From Streptomyces sp. SCSIO 30461 (GTDB taxonomy: Bacteria; Actinomycetota; Actinomycetes; Streptomycetales; Streptomycetaceae), in the NCBI RefSeq assembly GCF_037023745.1, contig NZ_CP146101.1, forward strand, positions 7,358,001-7,422,000: DNA of 64,000 nt, in the 5' to 3' direction. Of the stretch, positions 41,825-50,127 are shown in pieces. The stretch's first letter is position 1, and every line of letters begins with the position of its first letter. Both the position numbers and the translations under genes were made by a program. Under the pieces are notes generated by a model. The model ran no database searches and was not told the DNA's origin. It was given only the letters and a program-made list of their open reading frames with translations.

Positions 41825-42172
41825 AAACCTTGCCGCCTACCGCGCACGCACGCCGCCGTGTTGCGGCCAATGCTGTCCGGCTCGGGCGGCCACTGGTCTG
41901 TCGGCGTGGCTCGACCGCCGCCACGGCCCCCGCTCGTTCCCGGGACGCTTCCTGAATCCGGGCTACCCGTCCCGCCAGGTCTCCCCCACGCCCCCGATAG
42001 CCTGAGCGAGCACTCGCGGCACGAAACGCCAGTGCCCCGGCTGCGCGTGAGGGCACAGCCAGGGCACATGGGCCTAGAAAACCCTGAGAAACGACAGCAA
42101 CCACTGAGTGTAGTTTTCGCAGGTCAGGGCGCTAATGCTCGCGTCGGCGCAGGTCAGAGGGCCGAGAGGGAA
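41825..42172. other. right end of the element, no gene
   Basis: These 348 bases carry the right arm-type repeat (42050-42069) and a pair of CAGGTCAGRG decamers 30 bases apart (42121-42130, 42151-42160). No coding sequence is supported. Confidence 0.45.
42050..42069 (+). repeat. right arm-type repeat (AGGGCACA-N4-GGGCACAT)
   Basis: Same 20-base layout and orientation as at 35558-35577, differing only in the 4-base spacer. Confidence 0.6.
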
Positions 42173-42193
42173 GTTCGTGAACTACCGCTGACC
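42173..42193 (+). repeat. attR-like direct repeat (right copy)
   Basis: Exact copy of the yajQ 3' end at 35495-35515. Here it is not part of any reading frame with yajQ similarity upstream. Confidence 0.88.
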
Positions 42194-42395
42194 AGGCACG
42201 CCTGGCCCCGCATGAGCGTGGCCAGGCGGATCCCTGACGCTCCGGCCGCCGCCCAGGACCTGACCCTGGTACGCGGCCGGATCCGCACCCGGGCCCGCCG
42301 GTGGCACACGTGATGTCCGATTACTGCCAGCCCTGCCCGACCCGCAGGTGCAGACTCGGAAGTCGCGAGACGCACGAGGTGAGGACGGAGACACC

Positions 42396-42914
42396 ATGAC
42401 CGTGTACACGGAGATCGACAGCCCGCTGGGCACCCTGCTGCTGGTCGGCGAGGAGTCCACCACCGCCCTGGGCGGCGTGGCTCTGGTGTCGCTCTCCCTG
42501 CCGGGGCAGAAGGGCGCGGCGGTCGTCCGGGACGGCTGGCAGCGTGCGACGGAGGCGTTCGAGGAGATCGCCAGGCAGTTGCGGGCGTATTTCGACGGAG
42601 AGCTGAGGAGCTTCACGATCGAGTACGCCCATGCGGTGGGCGGGGGTTGGGGCACCGCGTTCCAGCAGCGGGTCTGGGGGGCGGTGGACGGGATCCCGTA
42701 CGGGCGGACCGTCACCTACGGGCAGATCGCGGAGCAGGTCGGCGCCTCGGGGGCCGGGGTACGGGCGGTGGGGACCGCGATCGGGCGCAATCCGCTGCTC
42801 GTGGTGCGGCCCTGCCATCGGGTGATCGGCGCCGACGGCGCCCTGCGCGGTTACGCGGGGGGCATCGAACGCAAAGAGCGGCTGCTCGGCCTGGAAGGCG
42901 CGCTGGCCCCATGA
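42396..42914 (+). CDS. ogt: methylated-DNA--protein-cysteine methyltransferase
   Basis: A 172-residue suicide DNA-repair protein that takes O6-alkyl groups from guanine. The active-site PCHRVIG is at 139-145 with acceptor Cys140; the recognition helix and Arg finger region GVRAVGTAIGRNP and the upstream TAFQQRVWGAVDGIPYGRTVTYGQIA are standard for Ogt/MGMT. Start MTVYTEIDSPLGTLLL at 42396 has GAGGACGGAG upstream. It is single-domain, without an Ada activator part. It lies 200 bases beyond the element's right end. Confidence 0.94.
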   Translation: MTVYTEIDSPLGTLLLVGEESTTALGGVALVSLSLPGQKGAAVVRDGWQRATEAFEEIARQLRAYFDGELRSFTIEYAHAVGGGWGTAFQQRVWGAVDGIPYGRTVTYGQIAEQVGASGAGVRAVGTAIGRNPLLVVRPCHRVIGADGALRGYAGGIERKERLLGLEGALAP

Positions 42915-43097
42915 CCACCGGGCTGTTTCCGGGAGAGCGCGCCGAGGTTGCGCCTGGGGCGGTGCACATACCCGGATGGCTTACATCACCTTTCGCGAGA
43001 CGGGGTTCGACGCCTGAGCAGCCGTGCGGTCGGCCGGTCATGCGGCCGCCGTGTGATCGGCCGGCGCCCTCGAGTGGTGCCGATGATGCCTGGATCA

Positions 43098-43126
43098 CAC
43101 CGGGACTCCGCCGGGAGTTCCCGGTG
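43098..43126. terminator. hairpin between convergent ogt and the GlsB-like gene
   Basis: CACCGGGA pairs with TCCCGGTG and an inner CTCC/GGAG extends the stem. It lies a few bases from the 3' end of the minus-strand gene and may serve both. Confidence 0.55.
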
Positions 43127-43132
43127 CGGCGC

Positions 43133-43402
43133 TCAACGTGAACGTGAGTGGCCGAACAGGATCCGGTAGGCGATCAGCAGAACGAGCGCGCCGCCGATGG
43201 CGGAGACCCAGGTGGCACCGTCGTAGAAGTCCTTTGTGATGGGCCGGTCCAGCCAGTGTGCCGATATCCAGCCGCCCACGAACGCACCCGCTACGCCGAT
43301 GATGGTGGTGCCTATGAAGCCCCCCGGGTCGCGCCCAGGCAGCAGTACCTTGGCGACGATCCCGGCGAGCAGCCCCAGGACTATCCAGCTGATGATGCCC
43401 AT
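43133..43402 (-). CDS. GlsB/YeaQ/YmgE-family small membrane protein
   Basis: An 89-residue transglycosylase-associated family protein with three hydrophobic helices: MGIISWIVLGLLAGIVAKVL, GGFIGTTIIGVAGAFVGGWI and a C-terminal WVSAIGGALVLLIAYRILFG. The Gly-rich motif between helices 1 and 2 (PGRDPGGFIGT) is the family signature. Members are linked to cell-envelope stress; the molecular role is unknown. Confidence 0.88.
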   Translation of the reverse strand: MGIISWIVLGLLAGIVAKVLLPGRDPGGFIGTTIIGVAGAFVGGWISAHWLDRPITKDFYDGATWVSAIGGALVLLIAYRILFGHSRSR

Positions 43403-43509
43403 GCTGTGGCCTACCTCTCCGCACAGGGTGGTGTGCGCGTTGTACGGGTCCTCGCTCTCGGGGACGCTCGGGAGTCGGTGCGCGGTTGCGCTGTCAGTAG
43501 GGTGTGGAC

Positions 43510-44754
43510 ATGCCACACGAGCTGAGACGGTCACTGGGTGTGTTCGACGCTGTGATCGTCGGGCTGGGTTCGATGGTCGGAGCCGGGGTGTTCGTGGCCA
43601 TGGCACCGGCTGCCGCGGCGGCCGGCTCCGGCGCGCTGCTGCTCGTCGGACTCGCACTGGCCGGTGTCGTGGCGTACTGCAACGCCACGGCGTCGGCCGG
43701 ACTCGCGGCCCGCTACCCGGCGTCCGGCGGTACGTATGTCTACGGTCGCGAGCGACTCGGCCCGTTCTGGGGGTATCTGGCAGGCTGGAGTTTCATCGTC
43801 GGCAAGAGCGCGTCGTGTGCCGCGATGGCGCTGACCGTCGGCACCTACGCCTGGCCGGACCAGGCGCATGCGGTGGCGGTCGCCGCGGTCGTGGCGCTGA
43901 CTGCCGTGAACTACCGCGGTGTTCAGAAGTCGGCACGATTGACTCGGTCCATCGTGGCGGTCGTCCTCGCGGTGCTGGCGGCTGTGATCACCTCCTGTCT
44001 GGTGTCATCGGCTGCGGATCCGGCGCACCTGGTCTCGGGTGGGAGCAGCGGAGGGGCGGCGGGTGTGCTGCAGGCAGGCGGGCTGCTGTTCTTCGCGTTC
44101 GCGGGCTATGCGCGGATCGCCACCCTCGGCGAGGAGGTCCGGGATCCGGAGCGGACGATCCCTCGCGCGATCCCGCTGGCGCTCGGTATCGCTGTGCTGG
44201 TGTACTTGGGTGTCGCCATCGCGGTCCTTTCCGTGCTGGGGGCGGATGGTCTGGGTCGGGCGACTGCGCCGCTGGCGGACGCCGTGCGGGCGGCAGGAGC
44301 TCAGTGGCTCGTCCCCGTGGTGCGGGTGGGCGCTGCGGTTGCCGCGCTCGGTTCACTCCTGGCGCTGATCCTCGGTGTCTCCCGCACCACGCTGGCGATG
44401 GCACGGGACGGCTACCTCCCTCGTACGCTCTCTGCCGTGCATCCCCGGTTCCAGGTGCCGCATCACGCCGAACTCGCCGTGGGGGCGGTGGTGGCGGTCG
44501 TCGCCGCGACGGCTGATGTGCGGGGTGCGATCGGTTTCTCGTCCTTCGGAGTTCTTCTCTATTACGCCGTGGCCAACACCTCGGCGTGGACACTTGGTCC
44601 CGAATGGCGGGTAGTCGCCACGCTCGGGCTCGTGGGCTGTCTGGTCCTGGCGTTCAGCCTGCCGCTGTCCTCGGTGGTGGCGGGTGGGGCGGTGCTGGCG
44701 CTGGGGGCGGTGGCGTACGCGGTGCGGGCGCCGCTCAGTCGAGGACGGACTTGA
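43510..44754 (+). CDS. APC-family amino-acid permease
   Basis: A 414-residue integral membrane transporter with 11-12 segments. The N-terminal LGVFDAVIVGLGSMVGAGVFV is the APC substrate-binding unwound helix, followed by ARYPASGGTYVYGRERLGPFWGYLAGW in pieces and FFAFAGYARIATLGEEVRDPERTIPRAI, the consensus amphipathic region in the middle. The C-terminal part is short compared with 12-TM members. A GTG two codons earlier is an alternative start. Substrate unknown; no regulator adjoins it. Confidence 0.88.
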   Translation: MPHELRRSLGVFDAVIVGLGSMVGAGVFVAMAPAAAAAGSGALLLVGLALAGVVAYCNATASAGLAARYPASGGTYVYGRERLGPFWGYLAGWSFIVGKSASCAAMALTVGTYAWPDQAHAVAVAAVVALTAVNYRGVQKSARLTRSIVAVVLAVLAAVITSCLVSSAADPAHLVSGGSSGGAAGVLQAGGLLFFAFAGYARIATLGEEVRDPERTIPRAIPLALGIAVLVYLGVAIAVLSVLGADGLGRATAPLADAVRAAGAQWLVPVVRVGAAVAALGSLLALILGVSRTTLAMARDGYLPRTLSAVHPRFQVPHHAELAVGAVVAVVAATADVRGAIGFSSFGVLLYYAVANTSAWTLGPEWRVVATLGLVGCLVLAFSLPLSSVVAGGAVLALGAVAYAVRAPLSRGRT

Positions 44755-44910
44755 CGCCGTCCGCTTCGATGTCGCCGGCGGTCTCCGCGGATTCGGCAGG
44801 GCCGCCGTCGAGCAGCGCCGTCACACCGTCGAAGCATCGGGCGACAGCGGCGCCGTGCCGGGTGAACGCGGGATCGGGCCTCACAGCACCGGGCCCCGCA
44901 GGCCCCAGTG

Positions 44911-45303
44911 TCAACGCGTCGCGAACGGCTGGTCCGTAGGCACGATCTCCTTGCCCAGCGGCAGCAGTGACACCGGGATCAGCTTGAAGTTGGCGATGCC
45001 GAGCGGGATGCCGATGATCGTCAGACAGAGCGCGATGCCCGTGACGATATGCCCGAGTGTCAGCCACCAGCCCGCCAGGATCAGCCAGAGCACGTTGCCG
45101 ACGCAGGACGGCGCGCCCGCGTCATGCCGTTCCACGACGGTGTAGCCGAACGGCCAGAGCGCGTACACACCGATGCGGAAGGCCGCGAGTCCGAACGGAA
45201 TGCCGATGATCGTGATGCAGAGCAGCACACCGGCGAGGAGATAGCCGAGGAACATCCAGAAGCCGCAGAGGATGAGCCAGATGATGTTCAGGATGGTCTT
45301 CAT
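44911..45303 (-). CDS. YccF-domain inner membrane protein
   Basis: The 130-residue product consists of two YccF units: [20 protein letters not shown] and [19 protein letters not shown], each flanked by a hydrophobic helix. Four membrane segments are likely. Its ATG overlaps the htpX stop (ATGA), so it is co-translated with the protease. Function unknown. The 156 bases between this gene and the permease hold no gene that I trust. Confidence 0.85.
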   Translation of the reverse strand: MKTILNIIWLILCGFWMFLGYLLAGVLLCITIIGIPFGLAAFRIGVYALWPFGYTVVERHDAGAPSCVGNVLWLILAGWWLTLGHIVTGIALCLTIIGIPLGIANFKLIPVSLLPLGKEIVPTDQPFATR

Positions 45304-46163
45304 GATCGGCGTCCTGCCATCTGCTCGAGCCGGGCGATGCGTTCCGCCATCGGCGGGTGTGTGGAGAACATCTTCGACAGCCCCTGGCCCGGGCGAAACG
45401 GATTGGCGATCATCATATGACTCGCTGTCTCGATCTTCGGCTCGGGCGGCAGGGGCAACTGCTTGGTGCCCGTCTCCAGTTTGCGCAGGGCACCGGCCAG
45501 AGCGAGCGGGTCGCCGGTGAGTCGGGCACCGGATGCATCGGCCTCGTACTCACGGGAACGGCTGATGGCGAGTTGGATCACGGAGGCGGCGATCGGGCCC
45601 AGGATCATGATCAGCAGGAGACCCAGGAAGCCGGGCCCCTCGTCGTCGTTCGAGCGCCCGATCGGGATCAGCCAGGCGAAGTTGACCAGGAACAGGATCA
45701 CGGATGCGAGGGCGCCGGCGACGGAGGAGATCAGGATGTCGCGGTTGTAGACATGGCTCAGCTCATGGCCGATGACACCGCGCAGCTCCCGCTCGTCCAA
45801 CAGCCGGAGGATGCCTTCGGTGACGCACACCGCCGCGTTGCGCGGATTGCGGCCGGTGGCGAAGGCGTTGGGCGCCTGGGTGGGTGAGATGTAGAGCCGG
45901 GGCATCGGCTGGCGGGCCTGGGTGGAGAGCTCTCTGACCATCCGGTACAGCGCGGGCGCCTCGAACTCGCTCACCGGGCGGGCGCGCATGGCGCGCAGCG
46001 CCAGCTTGTCGCTGTTCCAGTACGCGTACGCGTTCGTCCCGATCGCCACCAGGAGGGCGACGATCAGGCCCGTACGGCCGAAGAAGCTGCCGATGACGAT
46101 GATGAGGGCGGACAAGCCCCCGAGGAGAACGGCGGTCCTCAGCCCGTTGTGCCGGCGGTGCAC
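45300..46163 (-). CDS. htpX: membrane zinc metalloprotease HtpX
   Basis: A 287-residue M48-family protease for membrane-protein quality control. Two N-terminal membrane helices ([35 protein letters not shown]) precede the zinc motif HELSH at residues 133-137; a third ligand Glu is in [13 protein letters not shown], and two more helices lie between. The GTG at 46163 follows TGGAGGG; a longer frame of 27 residues is Ser/Gly/Pro-rich and unlikely. It overlaps the YccF gene downstream. Confidence 0.93.
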   Translation of the reverse strand: MHRRHNGLRTAVLLGGLSALIIVIGSFFGRTGLIVALLVAIGTNAYAYWNSDKLALRAMRARPVSEFEAPALYRMVRELSTQARQPMPRLYISPTQAPNAFATGRNPRNAAVCVTEGILRLLDERELRGVIGHELSHVYNRDILISSVAGALASVILFLVNFAWLIPIGRSNDDEGPGFLGLLLIMILGPIAASVIQLAISRSREYEADASGARLTGDPLALAGALRKLETGTKQLPLPPEPKIETASHMMIANPFRPGQGLSKMFSTHPPMAERIARLEQMAGRRS

Positions 46164-46343
46164 GGTACGCCCTCCAGATGGTGCGGCAGGGGAACCCTCT
46201 GCTGGTCGTGGTCCGTCTCCAGTGGACCCTCCCGTACTGGTCAACGCCAGGCGAGAGCCACGGGTTCCCTTGCCCCCGGGGGCGGCGCACTGCTCCGTTC
46301 GGGTGATGCTCCGGCCGGGGCGCCACCCGGCATCCCGCAGGGG

Positions 46344-46802
46344 TCAGCGCTGGGCGGGCAGCAGTCCGGCCTTCTGCAGGGCCTCACGGACGGGCTCGAC
46401 CTCGCTGGTGCAGTGCGCGCAGCGGCTCGCGATCGCCGGGATCTCGGTGTAGCAGCGGGGGCAGTCGCGCACGGCCGCCTTGATGCTGAACGGCTCGTCC
46501 TTGGTGAAGCGGTTCTGCACCTTCGTCATCGGGAGCACGACACAGAAGTAGAGCACCGCGGCGGTGATCAGGAAGGCGATCGCGGCGCTGATGAACAACC
46601 CGTAGGGGAACTCCACGCCCTGGACCTCGAAGACCGCCTCACTGTAGTCCCCTGTGCCCTCGGTGGCGACGCCGATCAGCGGAATGACGAAGGCGTCGCT
46701 GAAGCCGGTGACGACCGCCGTGAAGGCCGCTCCGACGGCCAGTCCGATCGCCATCGAGATCACGTTTCCACGGAGGATGAAATCCTTGAATCCGCTCAGC
46801 AC
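46344..46802 (-). CDS. mscL: large-conductance mechanosensitive channel with C-terminal zinc-ribbon
   Basis: MscL opens under membrane tension to release osmolytes. The pentamer-forming TM1 follows FKDFILRGNVISMAIGLAVGAAFTAVV (in two pieces) and TM2 is GLFISAAIAFLITAAVLYFCVVLP. At 152 residues it is longer than E. coli MscL (136): after TM2 the tail carries RDCPRCYTEIPAIASRCAHC, two CxxC pairs as in zinc ribbons. The GTG start has GGGAGAC upstream. It is a lone gene between htpX and nuoN. Confidence 0.93.
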   Translation of the reverse strand: MLSGFKDFILRGNVISMAIGLAVGAAFTAVVTGFSDAFVIPLIGVATEGTGDYSEAVFEVQGVEFPYGLFISAAIAFLITAAVLYFCVVLPMTKVQNRFTKDEPFSIKAAVRDCPRCYTEIPAIASRCAHCTSEVEPVREALQKAGLLPAQR

Positions 46803-46915
46803 TACCGGGTCTCCCTTGCTCTGTACGGTGTCCTTGCGCGCTGGACACGGTGCCGGGTTGGGGGCCCGCTTGTCGAACCCCGTCCGCCTGCCCCGTTCAT
46901 GCGCTCATACGACCC

Positions 46916-48541
46916 TCAGAAGAGATTGGTCGTAGCGAAACGCAGCACCAGCTGGGGCCAGCCCGACAGCAGGACGCCCGCTGCGGCCGTGACCGCGATC
47001 GCGGCCATGACCAGCGCCGGAGCCCCGTGGCGCACCGGCACGGCCGCCGCGAGGTCTCCGGGGGCTCCGCTCACCGCCTCCGCCGAGGCACCGGTCTCGG
47101 CGCCCTCGGGGGCGCGGAACAGCAACGCGGTCCAGCGCAGGTAGTAGTAGAGCGCGATCACCACGTTCACGGCCATGATCACCGCGAGCCAGCCGAGCCC
47201 GGCGTCCACCGCCGCCGAGAACACCGTGACCTTGGCGAACAGGCCGATGACACCGGGCGGCAGCCCCGCCAGGCACAGCAGGAAGAACCCCATGACCAGG
47301 GCGGTCACCGGACGGGTGGCGTAGAGGCCGCGATAGTCGGCGATCCGGTTCCGCGGGCTGGTTCGGGCGACCAGCGCGACCACGGCGAAGGCGCCGAGGT
47401 TGACGATCGCGTACATCAGGGCGTAGGCGACGGTGGAGCCGATCTGGTCGTCGCTTGAGTACGCGGCGGCCGCGATCGGCACCAGGATGTAGCCGGCCTG
47501 CGCCACCGACGACCAGGCGAGCAGCCGCACCGCGCTCCAGGAGCGTGCGGCCGACTGGCGTACGGCCGCCACATTGCCGACGGTCATCGTCAGCGCCGCG
47601 AAGACGGCCAGGGCGGGGCCCCAGATGTCGGCGTAGGCGGGGAAGGCGATGACGGTCACCAGAACGAGCCCCGAGAAGCCGACGGCCTTGCCGACCACCG
47701 AGAGGTAGGCGGCCACGGGCAGCGGCGCGCCCACATAGGTGTCGGGCACCCAGAAGTGGAAGGGCACGGCGGCGGTCTTGAAGGCGAATCCCACGAGGGT
47801 GAGGGCGACACCGGCCTGCGCCAGGACCTCCAGCTGTCCGGGAACGTCGTCGAGACGTCCGGCGATCCGGGTGAGGTGCATGCTTCCGGTCGTCGCGTAG
47901 ACGAAGCTCACCCCCAGCAGCATCACCGCGGTGGCGGTGACCGAGGAGAGGAAGAACTTCAGCGCCGCCTCGCTCGACAACCGGTCGCCGCGCCGCAGGC
48001 CGACAAGGGCGAACGCGGGCAGCGAGGCGACTTCGAGTGCGACGACCAGGGTGGCCAGGTCGCGCGAGGCGGGCAGCAGGGCGGCACCGGCGGCCGAAGA
48101 CAGCAGCAGGAACCAGTACTCCCCCGCGGGCAGCCGCTTCCTGGTCTCCGTGACCGAGAGCAGCGCGGTGAGCAGCGCGCCTCCGAGCACCAGGAGCTGG
48201 ATGACCAGGGCGAAACGGTCCGCCGTGTAGCTGCACGCGTCAGGGGCCGTGGTGAGGCAGAACGTGGAGCGGTCGCCCTTGCGCAGCGGGGCCAGGGACA
48301 GCACGGCGGCGGCAAGGCCGGCGATGGCCCCGTAGCCCAGGTACGCCTTCTTCGAGTCGGGCACGAAGAGGTCGGCCACCAGGATGGCCAGACCGACGAC
48401 GGCGGCGATGGTCGGCGGGGCGATGGCGAGCCAGTCGACCGACTGGACCAGGGAGGACGCGGCGGGCTCGGCAGACGCGGCCCGCCCGACAGGGGTCGCG
48501 GCGAGCACATGCGTGGTGGCCAGGGGTGCCAGAGGGGTCAT
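46916..48541 (-). CDS. nuoN: NADH-quinone oxidoreductase subunit N (second cluster)
   Basis: A 541-residue antiporter-like subunit of complex I with about 14 membrane helices, including VALTLVGFAFKTAAVPFHFWVPD, the Lys-bearing helix of the proton channel, and SSVAQAGYILVPIA. It starts where nuoM stops (4-base overlap). It is the last gene of the ten-gene cluster. Confidence 0.93.
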   Translation of the reverse strand: MTPLAPLATTHVLAATPVGRAASAEPAASSLVQSVDWLAIAPPTIAAVVGLAILVADLFVPDSKKAYLGYGAIAGLAAAVLSLAPLRKGDRSTFCLTTAPDACSYTADRFALVIQLLVLGGALLTALLSVTETRKRLPAGEYWFLLLSSAAGAALLPASRDLATLVVALEVASLPAFALVGLRRGDRLSSEAALKFFLSSVTATAVMLLGVSFVYATTGSMHLTRIAGRLDDVPGQLEVLAQAGVALTLVGFAFKTAAVPFHFWVPDTYVGAPLPVAAYLSVVGKAVGFSGLVLVTVIAFPAYADIWGPALAVFAALTMTVGNVAAVRQSAARSWSAVRLLAWSSVAQAGYILVPIAAAAYSSDDQIGSTVAYALMYAIVNLGAFAVVALVARTSPRNRIADYRGLYATRPVTALVMGFFLLCLAGLPPGVIGLFAKVTVFSAAVDAGLGWLAVIMAVNVVIALYYYLRWTALLFRAPEGAETGASAEAVSGAPGDLAAAVPVRHGAPALVMAAIAVTAAAGVLLSGWPQLVLRFATTNLF

Positions 48542-50124
48542 GCCTTTCCTCCCGCGAGGAGCTTCTGCACGGCCGGGTCGGTGAGACCGAGGAGGACCGC
48601 GGGCCAGAGTCCGGCGATGACGGTGAGGGCGACGAGCGGGGTCCAGGCGGCGAATTCGTAGCCCCGGACATCGGCGAACTCGGCGGGTCCCGACTCCCCC
48701 GCGGGCTTGGTGCCGCCCATGCAGACCCGCCGGACGACCATGAGCAGATACGCGGCCGTGAGCAGGGTGCCGAGGCCGCCGATCACCATGAAGGTGAGGA
48801 AGGCAGGGCGACTGAGGCCGGGCGCGGGGTCGAAGGCGGCGAACAGGGCCAGCATCTCGCCCCAGAACCCGGCAAGCCCCGGCAGACCGAGGGAGGCGAC
48901 GGCGGCGAAGGCCAGCAGGCCCCCGAGGCGGGGCGCGCGTCCGTACAGCGCGGCGCCGGTGGCTCCGGCCAGTGCGTCCAGGTCAGCGGTGCCGTAGCGG
49001 TCCTTGATAGCGCCGACCAGGAAGAAGAGCAGGCCGGTGATCAGGCCGTGGGCGATGTTGGCGAACAGCGCGCCGTTGACGCCGGTGGCGGTCATGGTCG
49101 CGATGCCGAGGAGGACGAAACCCATGTGGCCGACGGAGGAGTACGCGATCAGCCGCTTGAAGTCGCCCTTGCTGCCTGGCCTGGCCAGGGCGAGGCAGGC
49201 CAGCGAACCGTAGATGATCCCGGCGACGGCGAAGGCCGCGAGATAGGGGGCGAAGACCTGCATACCGTCAGGCGCGACCGGAAGAACGATACGAACAAAA
49301 CCGTATGTGCCCATCTTCAGCAGGACACCGGCCAGCATGACGGAGCCGACGGTCGGGGCAGCGGTGTGGGCGTCCGGGAGCCAGCTGTGCAGGGGCCACA
49401 TCGGGGTCTTCACAGCGAGCCCGACACCGATCGCGAAAACGGCGATGAGCTGCACGGATGTACTCAGTCCGCGGCCGTTGTCAGTGGCGAGTGCCACCAT
49501 GTCGAACGTGCCGGCCTTGACTCCGACGAGAAGCAGGCCGAGCAGCATCACGACCGAACCGAGCAGTGTGTAGAGGATGAACTTCCAGGCCGCGGCCCGG
49601 CGGCCCTCACCGCCCCAGCGGGCGATGAGGAAGTACATGGGGACCAGGACCGTCTCGAAGGCGAGGAAGAAGAGCAGCAGGTCGAGGACGGCGAAGGTGG
49701 CAAGAGTGCCGGACTCGAGGACCAGCAGCAGGGCGACGAAGGCCTTCGGGGACGGACCCGCGGGCATCTTGAAATAGCTGTACAGCGCGCAGAGGAAGGT
49801 CAGCAGCGCGGTCAGGACGAGGAGGGGGAGCGAAATGCCGTCGACACCGAGATGGATCCGCACATCAAGTGCCGGGATCCAGCTGATGTCAGTCGTGGCC
49901 TGCATCTTCGAGGGCTGGTCGTGGTCGAAGCCGAGCGTGAGGACGACGGCGACGGCGAGGATGACACCGGTGACGGTCACCCCGTGCCGGAGCACAGCCT
50001 GCTCGGGCGACTTCCCCTTCAGCCCGGGAGGGGCGGGCAGCAGCGCGGCGGCGGCGCCGATGAGCGGGCCGACGACGATGAACGCGAGAAGGAACTGCAT
50101 CACGGATTCGCTGATATCGATCAC
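48538..50124 (-). CDS. nuoM: NADH-quinone oxidoreductase subunit M (second cluster)
   Basis: 528 residues, antiporter-like. Conserved AVKTPMWPLHSWLPDAHTAAPT (with the Lys and following Trp/Pro) and SVGHMGFVLLGIA place it as NuoM, and LAGVLLKMGTYGFVRIVLPVAP is the broken-helix region. GTG at 50124 lies 3 bases after the nuoL stop; ATG at 50100 is a possible shorter start. Confidence 0.93.
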   Translation of the reverse strand: MIDISESVMQFLLAFIVVGPLIGAAAALLPAPPGLKGKSPEQAVLRHGVTVTGVILAVAVVLTLGFDHDQPSKMQATTDISWIPALDVRIHLGVDGISLPLLVLTALLTFLCALYSYFKMPAGPSPKAFVALLLVLESGTLATFAVLDLLLFFLAFETVLVPMYFLIARWGGEGRRAAAWKFILYTLLGSVVMLLGLLLVGVKAGTFDMVALATDNGRGLSTSVQLIAVFAIGVGLAVKTPMWPLHSWLPDAHTAAPTVGSVMLAGVLLKMGTYGFVRIVLPVAPDGMQVFAPYLAAFAVAGIIYGSLACLALARPGSKGDFKRLIAYSSVGHMGFVLLGIATMTATGVNGALFANIAHGLITGLLFFLVGAIKDRYGTADLDALAGATGAALYGRAPRLGGLLAFAAVASLGLPGLAGFWGEMLALFAAFDPAPGLSRPAFLTFMVIGGLGTLLTAAYLLMVVRRVCMGGTKPAGESGPAEFADVRGYEFAAWTPLVALTVIAGLWPAVLLGLTDPAVQKLLAGGKA

Positions 50125-50127
50125 GGC

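Larger units (their letters stand above)
35495..42193. mobile_element. 6.7-kb integrated element in the 3' end of yajQ
   Basis: A perfect 21-bp direct repeat (AGTTCGTGAACT...CCGCTGAC) lies at 35495-35515 and 42173-42193. The left copy is the natural yajQ terminus; the hairpin GCCTGGCC/GGCCAGGC at 42201-42228, just beyond the right copy, looks like the displaced yajQ terminator. Inside are a replication-type ATPase, iteron-like repeats, a methyltransferase operon and an XRE/NUDIX pair, all typical cargo of actinomycete integrative elements. Both ends also carry a matching pair of GGGCACA boxes. No integrase, excisionase, RepSA/Prim-Pol or TraB-like transfer gene can be found, so it may be a decayed or trans-mobilised form. 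Confidence 0.85.

Noticed and set aside
44735..45067. Small minus-strand frame overlapping the permease end and yccF
   Set aside because: A shorter 49-residue version in the gap is conceivable but has no Shine-Dalgarno and no recognisable features.
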